This document shows, in pieces, positions 21,098-31,000 of a DNA stretch of 64,000 bases; the stretch's first letter is position 1; every line of letters begins with the position of its first letter. The stretch is from Thermodesulfovibrio thiophilus DSM 17215. Its GTDB lineage: Bacteria > Nitrospirota > Thermodesulfovibrionia > Thermodesulfovibrionales > Thermodesulfovibrionaceae. The notes beneath the pieces are model-generated. The model was not told the DNA's origin and did not search any database. It saw only the letters and a program-made list of their open reading frames with translations. The stretch lies in assembly GCF_000423865.1 (NCBI RefSeq), contig NZ_AUIU01000013.1:124001-188000 (forward strand), in the 5' to 3' direction. A program made the translations under genes and the position numbers.

Positions 21098-22343
21098 CTT
21101 GTAATTCCTTTTCTTCCGAAATAAAATGATTCACTCTTATTTTACCACTAAGTAAATCTTCCATAAGTCCCTTTTTTAATCTTTCAAGTTTTTCCTTGTA
21201 TTTTTCTTCTTTTTCAATTACTTCGTCAATCTGGGAGAGAATTTCAGCAATCCGTTGTTGTTCGGAAAGGGGTGGGAGAGGGATAATTATTTTCAGAAGT
21301 TCAGATGGATTAACTGCAGGATAATTTGATCCTGTAATAAATTTAGATATCTGTTTCAAAAAGATATCATCATACAATACCAAACAAAATAAAAATTCAG
21401 AAAATAACCTGTTTTTAGCTCTTAAAACAGCAAATCCCGTAGAACAAATATACTCATTATATTTTGGTTTAATATAAGCAAAAGCTTTTAAATTTGGTCT
21501 TACAGTTGAGACTATAATATCTTGAGTTTTAACTAAGCGACGTGCTCTACTTGGTGCATTTTCAGTCTTGTAAATTTTAATGCTTGTTATTTGCCCTTCA
21601 ATTATTGACTCAATATCAATATAGAATATGGTTTTATTCTTTTCGTATTTTAATGTATCTGGATTTAAATAAACTTCGTTTTCCAATCTCACCACTTCCC
21701 ACTCCTCGGGTATGCGTCCGAGGGGAGAATCCTTAAATCTATGGGTTTCTTCGCTTCGTATGTTACCGTTTTCATCTATTCCTTTCGTGAGGAGTTCCTC
21801 CATCAATCCCTGTTTTATCCGTTTATATTTTTCAATGAGTTGTTGAGTTTTCTCTAAGCAGTTATCCACAGTCTCAAGAATCTCAGCAATTTTCTGCTGT
21901 TCAGGAAGAGGGGGAAGAGGGATTACAATATTTCTCAGTAATTTCTGATTCAATTTTTCTCTGGTACTGCCAGATATGTAAGACGATATGTCTTCAAAAT
22001 TAATAAAATAACTCAGGAATTCGTTATTCAAAAATTCTGATTTTCCTTTCATGATATGGACATGGTTATTCGCCCAAAATTTACCCTTCATTAAATAAGC
22101 AGTTGTCTCAAATCTAAAAAACTTTCCCCCATCTTCTGCAACCAAAACATATTCACCATCAAAAATCCAGTTATCAATGTAATCTATTATTCCAGTAGCT
22201 CCACAATAAGGGAAACTCCCCTGGATATTTTTTCTAAATTCAGAATCTAAAGGAATTCTCTTGCTGTCTAATATTTCAGTGACTTCTTCCAACTTAACAA
22301 ACTTCCAACCTTCAGGTAATTTTAAAGTAGCATTCATGAGCAT
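21084..22343 (-). CDS. hsdS: Type I restriction specificity subunit
   Basis: A 419-aa HsdS with two target recognition domains. The first starts PEGWKFVKLEEV, the second IPEEWEVVRLENEV near residue 215. Each is followed by a conserved coiled-coil spacer with PLPPLPEQQKIAEIL and PLPPLSEQQRIAEIL. The two halves give the bipartite DNA target, which cannot be predicted from sequence alone. It lies 56 bp after hsdM and overlaps mntA. Confidence 0.95.
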   Translation of the reverse strand: MLMNATLKLPEGWKFVKLEEVTEILDSKRIPLDSEFRKNIQGSFPYCGATGIIDYIDNWIFDGEYVLVAEDGGKFFRFETTAYLMKGKFWANNHVHIMKGKSEFLNNEFLSYFINFEDISSYISGSTREKLNQKLLRNIVIPLPPLPEQQKIAEILETVDNCLEKTQQLIEKYKRIKQGLMEELLTKGIDENGNIRSEETHRFKDSPLGRIPEEWEVVRLENEVYLNPDTLKYEKNKTIFYIDIESIIEGQITSIKIYKTENAPSRARRLVKTQDIIVSTVRPNLKAFAYIKPKYNEYICSTGFAVLRAKNRLFSEFLFCLVLYDDIFLKQISKFITGSNYPAVNPSELLKIIIPLPPLSEQQRIAEILSQIDEVIEKEEKYKEKLERLKKGLMEDLLSGKIRVNHFISEEKELQDEKN

Positions 22344-22399
22344 CTAATTTTTTCCTTTTTCATCACCTATTTCTGACATAGCACAAATTTCTTCAAATT

Positions 22400-24853
22400 T
22401 CAGACTCTTTCATAATAACCAAGCTTTTCTAAAAATTGGTTGAGTTTGCTAATTTCTATGTCTCTCTGTTCCTTCAGGGTAAACAGGGGAATGTTATATT
22501 TATCCCAGAGCTTTTCAAATAATTTGATTAGCTCCCTTTTTTCTGCTTTGAGATATTTTTTCAGCTTTTCGTTAATTAGTTCATAGAATTTATCAAGTAT
22601 CAGTTCCTTTGCCTCTTCATCTGTAAGAGATTTTCTCTTTTCGGCAATCTTATCCTGTAGTTGTTTGGTTTTGATTTTTAATTCTTTGCTGTAGCCCTTT
22701 AATTCCTTATCTTTTTTAGCTAATTTACCTATTAGCTCTTCCCATTTCTGAGCTTCCTTGAGTGCAATATCACTTCCGCTCTTTTTAAGGTCATCAATAA
22801 GCTTTTTCAGATATTTCAATGCCTTACTTAGTGTTTTCTCTCCTTGTTCTTCCTCTTCCCAGTCTTCAATCTCTTCAAGAAGCTCGTTTATCTCTCCCTC
22901 TACTTCAGAGAGCTTAGCTTCTATTGTTTCTATCTCTTGAGCATCTGAGATAAAAAACTTATCCCTTATTCTCTCATCTTCAAGGAGATTTTCACTCCAT
23001 CCAGCTGAAAGGATTGTTTTAAAATCATAGACTAAATCATCCCACCAGTTTGCAAAGACTCCAGCAACTTTGAAATCATCAAGAAGTCCGAGAGGTTTTA
23101 ATTTTTCCTTGAGCAGATTCAAAGCCTTAACTCTGAATTCCCAGAGATTGTTGTTGTCCTGTAATTTCTCAATATCTTCCCTGATTTCAACCCACCATTC
23201 ATTGAGTTTGTCACTGTATTTCTGAAAAGTTTCATTTACATTAGGATTGCCATCAATTATTTCTCTTATTTTGTCTTTATTTTCAATTGTTTCAATGAAT
23301 TCAAGATAATCCTGATTTTTATTTTTCAAAAGAAGATCATAGTTAATTCCAAACTTAGAGAAAAATTCTTCGTAAAGAGCGACTTCTCTCTTGGGTATTC
23401 CACCAATTAGGTGGGCACGGACATCTTCTGGTTCTGGGTCTGGTGAGTTATCCACATACCGCCTGATGTTTAGATTAAAGTCATTCTCTTCTATTTCTTT
23501 GAAGTCAACTATACGGGAGTATTTTGGTATTTCTCTTTTATGTTCAAATACAGTAACAATTTTTTCAATGTCTTCGGGTCTGAGATAATTCTGATTTCTC
23601 CCCTCTCCATATTCTCTGTCTGCATTAATGAAGAGGATTTTATTTTTGAGACTATCTGGTTTTCTCTTATTTATAACGATAATACAGGCTGGGATACCTA
23701 CATTATAAAAGAGTTTTGCAGGAAGTCCAATAATAGCCTCAATGAGGTCATCCCTTAAAATTCCCTCTCTTATAACCTTTTCCTGTCCCCCTCTAAAGAG
23801 AACACCGTGAGGCATTACAGTTGCCATAACTCCATCGTCTTTCAAGCTTGATATCATGTGCTGTAAAAACATGAGGTCAGCTTTTTTACCATTTTCAGGA
23901 GTAAATCCATATTTAAATCTTTCAGGGTAGTTCATATTGTTACGGGTATAATTTTGTGAAAACGGTGGATTGGCTAAAACTCTGTCAAATCTTTTGATAT
24001 AGTCTCCTTCAAGAAACATTGGTTTGGCAAGAGTATCCTCGTTCTCTATGTGAGCATCGGGAATGTCATGAAGAATCATATTCATCTTGCAGATTGACCA
24101 TGTAAGTCCGTTGTTTTCCTGTCCGTAAAGAGCTAAGTTTCTTGGATTTTGTCCCTGCTCTTCTACATAATGCCTTGCCTCTATCAGGAATCCTCCAGAA
24201 CCAACTGTAGGGTCATATACGGTCATTCCTTCCTTTGGTTTAACAAGTCTGACCATTAGTTTTTTAACATGAGCAGGAGTATAAAATTCACCACCCTTTT
24301 TGCCGGCAGAGTCTGCAAACTGCTTGAGAAGATACTCATAGGCAGCTCCAAGAAGGTCTGGAAATTCAAAATCCTCATTGGTTAGTCTGTATTTATTAAA
24401 ATGATGTATTAAGTCAATAAGCTGGCTATCTTTAAGTTTCGTTCTTCCTACTTCTCGGTTAAAATCAATATGCCTAAGAACCCCATTTAGTTCGGGATTG
24501 TATTCCTCAACTGAAGCAAGAGCTTTGTTTAGACTATTTCCCACATCTTCTTTTAAGTTTAGTATATTGCTCCATCTTGCCCTCTCAGGAATGAAGAAAG
24601 TATCACCATAGGAATCGGGATCTTCAAGAAGTTCATTTATTTGTTCTTCCGTTAAACCCTGCGTTCTAAATTCTTGTTCAAGTTCTGCTCTCTTTAATTC
24701 AAACACATCAGAAGCTCGCTTTAAAAAGAGCATTCCAAATATGTATTCCTTGTACTCTGAGGCATCCATCTTACCCCTAAGAATATCAGCAGCTTTAAAA
24801 AGATGCGTCTCAAGTTGTCTTAGGGTGATTTTTGAGTTTGAATTATTTCTCAT
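22400..24853 (-). CDS. hsdM: Type I restriction M subunit with long C-terminal coiled coil
   Basis: An 817-aa N6-adenine methyltransferase. An N-terminal helical domain is followed by the SAM site DPTVGSGGF at about 214-222 and the catalytic NPPF at 295-298. Typical HsdM is about 500-550 aa. Here residues about 530-817 add a very charged Glu/Lys-rich coiled-coil region (for example [13 protein letters not shown]). The ATG follows AGAGAGG. It is the first gene of the operon. Confidence 0.94.
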   Translation of the reverse strand: MRNNSNSKITLRQLETHLFKAADILRGKMDASEYKEYIFGMLFLKRASDVFELKRAELEQEFRTQGLTEEQINELLEDPDSYGDTFFIPERARWSNILNLKEDVGNSLNKALASVEEYNPELNGVLRHIDFNREVGRTKLKDSQLIDLIHHFNKYRLTNEDFEFPDLLGAAYEYLLKQFADSAGKKGGEFYTPAHVKKLMVRLVKPKEGMTVYDPTVGSGGFLIEARHYVEEQGQNPRNLALYGQENNGLTWSICKMNMILHDIPDAHIENEDTLAKPMFLEGDYIKRFDRVLANPPFSQNYTRNNMNYPERFKYGFTPENGKKADLMFLQHMISSLKDDGVMATVMPHGVLFRGGQEKVIREGILRDDLIEAIIGLPAKLFYNVGIPACIIVINKRKPDSLKNKILFINADREYGEGRNQNYLRPEDIEKIVTVFEHKREIPKYSRIVDFKEIEENDFNLNIRRYVDNSPDPEPEDVRAHLIGGIPKREVALYEEFFSKFGINYDLLLKNKNQDYLEFIETIENKDKIREIIDGNPNVNETFQKYSDKLNEWWVEIREDIEKLQDNNNLWEFRVKALNLLKEKLKPLGLLDDFKVAGVFANWWDDLVYDFKTILSAGWSENLLEDERIRDKFFISDAQEIETIEAKLSEVEGEINELLEEIEDWEEEEQGEKTLSKALKYLKKLIDDLKKSGSDIALKEAQKWEELIGKLAKKDKELKGYSKELKIKTKQLQDKIAEKRKSLTDEEAKELILDKFYELINEKLKKYLKAEKRELIKLFEKLWDKYNIPLFTLKEQRDIEISKLNQFLEKLGYYERV

Positions 24854-25055
24854 AATAAGCCTCTCTAAATATTACTTATTAAAGTATTTTTGAGTCAATT
24901 TATTTCCAAATAGATTAATCAAATAAGAAAAACACTCAGAAGGAAATTAATTTTATTTTTATTCAAATATTCTCTTTTCTAAATATTGCTGAAATTAAAA
25001 TGTTATATAATTTTATAAGAATGTTTATAAGTTGTCTGTAAGGAGGTTATAAGCA

Positions 25056-26405
25056 ATGGATGAAGAGAAAACAATTGAATTGAATGAAATTGATTTTGAA
25101 CAATCATTAGAAGAAGAGACTGAAATTATACCACAAGATCGGAAAATCTATACTGATAAAGGAGACCCTGAAATAGATTCTCTATATGGAAAATATAAAA
25201 GGGGAAAACTTATATTACAACCCGATTTTCAACGATATTTTGTGTGGGATAATGCAAAATCATCTCGCTTAATTGAGTCTGCTTTCCTTGATATACCTTT
25301 ACCAGTTATTTATTTATCTGAAGGACAAGATGGCAAAGAATATGTAATTGATGGTCAACAGAGGTTAACTGCTTTCTTCTCATTTATTGACGGTAAATTT
25401 CCAGATGGAAAAGATTTTAAATTATCTGGACTAAAGGTATATAAGAATTTAAATAGTAGGACTTTTAAAGAATTAGATGAAGAGTTTCAAGACAAAATTA
25501 AATATTGTAAGATTCGTACCATTACATTTAAAAAAGAGTCAGACCCTGACCTTAAATTTGAAATTTTTGAAAGATTAAATACTGGATCTGTTTCTTTAAA
25601 TGACCAAGAATTAAGAAATTGTGTTTATAGAGGTCCTTATAACGATTTGTTAAAAGAGCTTGCTAAAGATAGAGATTTTATGTATCTATTAAATTTAAAA
25701 ACACCTGAAAAAAGAATGAGAGATGTGGAACTTGTTCTAAGGTTTGCCAGTTTTTACCATTCAACTTATCTTAATTATAAACCACCTATGAGAAAATTTC
25801 TTAATAATGATATGGAGAAATATCAGTACATAACTGACAAAGATAGTATTGAACTAAGAACAGTATTTAAAAATTCAGTAACTATAATTAAATCCTTACT
25901 TGATAAACATGCTTTCAAAAGATTTTACAAAGGAAATGAAAAAAATCCAAATGGATATTGGGAGCCTAAAAAATTCAATGCTTCTCTTTATGATATTTTA
26001 ATGTTTAGTTTTGCACGAGAAGATAAAAATAAAGTCTATCAAAATTTAGATTCTATTCGTGAAGCACTTGTATATCTTATGACTAATGATCAGGAGTTTA
26101 TAGATTCAATAGAACTTTCAACAAGCACAGTTCAGGCAGTAAGAACAAGATTTGATAAATGGAGATTAGCATTACAAGAAATTATAGGAATTTCTCAAAA
26201 GGAAACTCGTTGTTTTTCTCTAAAATTTAAAGAAGAACTTTATAAAAAAGATTCCACCTGTTCAATTTGTGGTCAAAAGATTCATCACATAGATGATGCT
26301 GCAATTGACCATATTGAGCAATATTGGAAAGGTGGCAAGACTATTCCAGAAAATGCTCGGCTGACACACAGATACTGCAATTGGTCAAGACCGAGAAAAG
26401 AATGA
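25056..26405 (+). CDS. DUF262-HNH protein (GmrSD-like nuclease)
   Basis: A 449-aa protein with an N-terminal DUF262 ParB/Srx-like domain (QPDFQR at 55-60, DGQQRLTA at 99-106) and a C-terminal HNH nuclease. The nuclease zinc pairs are C402-X2-C405 and C441, with H419, N433 and H438. GmrSD-type enzymes of this class cut modified phage DNA, and DUF262-HNH proteins are common in defence islands. The ATG follows AAGGAGG. It is divergent from hsdM across 202 bp and separated by 207 bp from the next operon. Confidence 0.85.
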   Translation: MDEEKTIELNEIDFEQSLEEETEIIPQDRKIYTDKGDPEIDSLYGKYKRGKLILQPDFQRYFVWDNAKSSRLIESAFLDIPLPVIYLSEGQDGKEYVIDGQQRLTAFFSFIDGKFPDGKDFKLSGLKVYKNLNSRTFKELDEEFQDKIKYCKIRTITFKKESDPDLKFEIFERLNTGSVSLNDQELRNCVYRGPYNDLLKELAKDRDFMYLLNLKTPEKRMRDVELVLRFASFYHSTYLNYKPPMRKFLNNDMEKYQYITDKDSIELRTVFKNSVTIIKSLLDKHAFKRFYKGNEKNPNGYWEPKKFNASLYDILMFSFAREDKNKVYQNLDSIREALVYLMTNDQEFIDSIELSTSTVQAVRTRFDKWRLALQEIIGISQKETRCFSLKFKEELYKKDSTCSICGQKIHHIDDAAIDHIEQYWKGGKTIPENARLTHRYCNWSRPRKE

Positions 26406-26612
26406 TACGACTAAGAGAAACTTATGGCACAGCATAAAACGAAGTTACATTATTTTATTTTTGCAAACCTTGCTTATAATTTTCTTTTACAAGGTAAGGA
26501 TTTTAGCTGAAAAATTTCCTAAATACTTGCGTAGAAGGATTGTTTACAATTTATAAATTTCATAAAAAGTTGATTTTAAAATAGAATATTTTATATTTAA
26601 TAGGAGGGGATA

Positions 26613-26987
26613 ATGAAAATAAGAACTGATTTCGTAACAAACAGTAGTTCAGTAAGTTATATAATAACGATGTGTGAGGATATGGTTGATATTTATTTGA
26701 GATTCTATAGCCTTGAAGAGAATGATCTTAAAACGGCAAAAATTATAAATACAATTCGTAATGACTTAAGGAAAAACGGAACCTGTGTTTTTCTGGAAGG
26801 TAAAGAAATAATAACTAAAAAAATTACATTTGATACCAGTGAAACTTTAACTGATGATGTAGTAGAAACTCCTATTGAAGAAATGTCGGATGAGGAATTA
26901 TGGTCTTATATTCTTGGTGAATATATCATGAACTATAAACTTTGCAAAGTCTGGGGCTTTGGCATTACACAGATAGAAACATATTAG
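26613..26987 (+). CDS. Small protein with N-terminal TDFVTNSSS motif, unknown
   Basis: A 124-aa protein starting MKIRTDFVTNSSSVSYIIT, then an acidic, weakly structured body and a C-terminal KVWGFGITQIETY. Similar N-termini (FVTNSSSSSF-like) recur in small uncharacterised bacterial and phage proteins to my recollection; I cannot name a family. AGGAGGGG precedes the ATG. Its stop is followed within 3 bp by the GTG of a radical SAM gene. It could be a substrate or precursor of that enzyme, a partner subunit, or a regulator; nothing in the sequence decides. Confidence 0.75.
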   Translation: MKIRTDFVTNSSSVSYIITMCEDMVDIYLRFYSLEENDLKTAKIINTIRNDLRKNGTCVFLEGKEIITKKITFDTSETLTDDVVETPIEEMSDEELWSYILGEYIMNYKLCKVWGFGITQIETY

Positions 26988-26989
26988 CA

Positions 26990-28039
26990 GTGAAAATCAG
27001 ACGTCATAGTAAAGATTACAACTTCATTGGTGATACCCTGTCTGGAATTACTTTTAGATGGGGCAGAAATTTCAAAGAAAACCCTAAATATGCTCCTTGG
27101 CCAGAGCTTGCAGATATTTCTATTTCCAATCATTGTACAAAAGGTTGTAATTACTGTTATCGGAATAGTAGTGAGAATTTTTCATTTATGTCCTTAGAGG
27201 ATTACGAATATATTTTAAATGAGCTACAACATCCTATTTGGGGAAATGTTTTTCAAATTGCTATTGGCGGAGGAGAACCATTGGAACATCCTCAACTAAA
27301 ACAAATCCTTGAATTAACAATATCCAAAAATATCGTACCAAATTTGACTACAAATGGGATTCATATCAACAGTGAATATGCGAAGTATTTTAAAAACAAG
27401 GTTGGAGCCGTTGCGTTATCGGTTGAGGACATTCAGACACTTAATTCAGAGAAGGTAAGAATATTACTCAAAGAATCTGTCAAAACGAATATTCATTATT
27501 TATTAAGCAATAGAAACATCTCTCAAGCAGTTGATATTCTTAAAGGTAAATATAATGAAATTTTTTTAGGGTTAAATAGCATTATTTTTTTGACTTATAA
27601 GCCTCTTGGTAGAGGAAGTTTAGCAGACATCCTGAAGCTGAATGATAACCTGAAGAAATTTATCAAACAGATTGACAATAATAAATGTTCTACACGAATA
27701 GGCTTTGATGCTTGTTTTGTGCCCCTTTTGCTTCACTTTACAAAAATTGATCCAATCTATGTTGATTCTTGTGAAGCTGGTTTCTATTCAATATACATAG
27801 ATGAAAAACTGAATGTAAAGCCTTGTTCTTTTGATAACACGGGAATATATTCATTTAACTTAAGAGAACATTCTTTTTCAGATATTTGGGAGAACAAACT
27901 TAAAAAATATAGAGAAAATGCTTTAAATCTTTGCAATAGAAAGTGCAAAAATAAAAAAGAATGTAGAGGTGCCTGTTATGTCTATAAGGAAATAACACAT
28001 TGTTTCAGTGAAACAAAAGAGGGAGCATTATATGTTTAA
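26990..28039 (+). CDS. Radical SAM/SPASM protein
   Basis: A 349-aa radical SAM enzyme with the CX3CX2C motif CTKGCNYC (C49, C53, C56), the SAM-binding GGGEPLEHP, and a Cys-rich C-terminal region (CEAGFYS..., KPCSFD, CNRKCKNKKECRGAC, THC) typical of SPASM maturases. I chose the GTG at 26990, giving VKIRRHSKDYNF. The frame is open to a TTG at 26942 inside the previous gene, and neither has a clear ribosome site, so coupling is likely. It overlaps the STAND gene by 8 bp. SPASM proteins usually modify peptides, which makes the 124-aa neighbour or the STAND protein a candidate target. Confidence 0.88.
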   Translation: MKIRRHSKDYNFIGDTLSGITFRWGRNFKENPKYAPWPELADISISNHCTKGCNYCYRNSSENFSFMSLEDYEYILNELQHPIWGNVFQIAIGGGEPLEHPQLKQILELTISKNIVPNLTTNGIHINSEYAKYFKNKVGAVALSVEDIQTLNSEKVRILLKESVKTNIHYLLSNRNISQAVDILKGKYNEIFLGLNSIIFLTYKPLGRGSLADILKLNDNLKKFIKQIDNNKCSTRIGFDACFVPLLLHFTKIDPIYVDSCEAGFYSIYIDEKLNVKPCSFDNTGIYSFNLREHSFSDIWENKLKKYRENALNLCNRKCKNKKECRGACYVYKEITHCFSETKEGALYV

Positions 28040-31000
28040 GATTGACTGGCATCAATTTGAAAAAAATGCAGAAGGTTCCCCGCAGAAATTTTTTGAAAAG
28101 TTTATTTATCAAATAGCAGTTCAAAAATACCAATCGTTTGGATTGATAAAGTACTTTTATAACACCCCTGGGTCTGAGTTCTACCTTATTTTGAATAAAG
28201 ATTGTGAACTTGAAAATATTTCACTAAAGGCAGGAGATGCAGTTGGATGGCAAGCTAAATTTTGGTTTAATAGAAGTGATCCAGAGAATTCGCCTTTAGA
28301 TTCGGGCAAAAGAGATGAATTAGTAAAGGAATTTAAAAAATCTCTTGAATACGAACCTAATTTAAAAATTTGGATAATATGTACTCCTGGTCTTTTTTCT
28401 AATACTAAGACTTCATCTGGAATAAAACCATTTGAAGAACTTGAAAAAGCACTTAAGTTAATAAAAGCTGATATAAAGTTGATACTTTGGAATAAACCAA
28501 TGCTTGAAAGTTTTGCTCATGCCGAACCGGAAAAATATGGTTCAATCTTTAACTACTATTGCTCAACTAATTTCTTAAGTTTTAAACTCTTTGAAGCTCA
28601 TTCCAGAAAACGTTTGAATATACTTCAAAAGAGATATGATACCGATCTTTATGTCCCAGGAGAGATTGATAGGGAAATCTTATCTTCCATATTCTATAAG
28701 GACTTGATTGGTAAGCTTCATAACAAAATTAAACATGCTCTGGAAGAAAAAGAAAAACTTGTTAGGGGTCACTTATACCGAGTGGTTATAGATAGATTTC
28801 TTAACTCACAGGGAGCTCCTGAAATATCTGATAAAGAAAAAGAGAAAATTAGAAAGCAAAAGAAGTTAATTGATGCTTTCTTGTCCCTTTACAATAAATT
28901 GCATTCATATGAGGAACAGGAAAATACACTCACATTTATAAAAAGTTTATTGGATACCTTTGATTCAAATAAAGATGAGATCATTACATTAATTAATGAA
29001 TTAGGGCTTCCTGAAAGATTTTACGATTTAGAAGATATAGATATTAACTATGAATTAGACATTCAACATACTTGGGGTTTAATTAATTACCTTTACACTT
29101 TAGCAGAAAATTTGTTGAAAAACATAATTAAAATATACAAGCTTATAAATAACATTTCACGCCAAGTATTTCACGTATTTGCAGAGGCTGGTTTTGGAAA
29201 AACCAACTTAGCTTGTTATCTAACTGAACAACTTTTGAAAAAAAGAGCTCCTGTTATACTAATTCCAGCGAGTGAAATCAATGGCGGAGATTCTATTCAA
29301 AATCAAATTGCATCATTTCTTGGCATAAATGTTTCAAATAATTTTGTTAATTTCATAGGAATACTTGACAGTATTGGTTTCCATTATGGTATTAAAATAC
29401 CTATAATTATTGATGGATTGAATGAAACCCAGCCAAGTGCATCTGCATGGTACCCGCAATTGCAATATATAATTGATGACATAAAGAAGTTTTCCAATGT
29501 TATGCTTATTACAACATGTAGAAATGCTTATGCAAAACAAATATTCGGTGAGGAGCATATTGAGAATATTCCTAATTTTATTAAATTAGAAGGATTTAAG
29601 AATAATATTAAAGAAGCAATAAGTAAGTACTTCCGAAAGTACGAAATAACTGTTAAAAATAAGGATTATAACAGAGAACTTTTAAATAACCCTCTTTTGT
29701 TGAAAATATTTTCTCAAGCTAATAAAGGAAAAACAATAGAAATAAATGAGATCAGTATTTATCCCGCAATTGATTCATATATAACCGAAATAATTGAGAG
29801 CGTCTCAATTCAACATGGTGAGATTAACCCATTAAGAAAAAATCAGGTTTTAAAAGGAATCAAAAATTATTCACTACATCTATGGAACAATAAAATTCGC
29901 GGAACTGCATATCCAGACGAAATTATTAAACTTTTTGACCCAGATTATAACATTAACAAAGATTGGCATGATACTGTCACATATAAAATTATTGATGAAG
30001 GCATGCTTTTTAGAAACATACATGATAATATTGAATTCGTTGAATTTACTCATGACCTTATAGGTGGATATTGTATTGCAAAGTATGTATTTTTTGATGA
30101 TAAAAATGAAGATGAAATTATTAGAAACATAACATCTATTGATAATATATTAAAGCTAACATCTGAAGAAGCGATAGGTAGACATCCACTTGCGGAAGAT
30201 ATTCTTAAAGCCATAGTTTATCTTACACCAGAACATACAGGTAAGCAGTTATTCGAACTTACTAATAATCAAGAAATTCTCAAGGCTTCTTTGCGAGAAA
30301 TAAGAATAATAATATCTAAACCAAAAGGAGTAGAATCTCTAATAAAAAAATTTAAATCCATATCACCCGATAGCACTATACTGTCTACTTTACTTGAAAA
30401 TTTAATAAATGAAATTCTAAGAAGTGATGAAAACATTATTCTATCTGAATTATTAGAAGAGATTTTACTTAAATTAACATTAGTTCAAATAGATTTAAGT
30501 TGGAGTGAAATTATTCGAAGAAAATCTGATAGAATAATCTCCTATCTTCATCAAATAATTGAATTGTTTGAATCTGGAAAGGAATGTAAAGACCATATCA
30601 ATTGGAGGCTATGTTTCATTGGCTTACTTTTATCCTCAACTAATAGATATCTTCGGGATTTGGCAACAAAGACCTTGGTAATAATAGGGAGAAAATATCC
30701 AGAGACTCTTGTAGATGTTTTCATTAGATTAGAAGGAACACCGGACCTCTTTATTCTCGAACGCTTAATTGCCTCAATCTGTGGGGTATTTCTCACTATT
30801 GATAACAAAGAACTATTATTCAGAGTATGTAAACATTTAGAAAAAAACTATATTGAGCAGATTAGAACAACACATGTACTAATACTTGACTATATCATTA
30901 CATTACTTAATTACGCTGAAAAATTTTTTAATTATACTCCTTCTCTAAGGAGACTTAAAGCAAATGGGTTAATTGATTGGCAAAAAGATACTGAATGCTT

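Noticed and set aside
26570-26597. TTGATT-N16-TATATT promoter for the radical SAM operon
   Set aside because: The start of transcription would fall inside the ribosome-binding site of the first gene.
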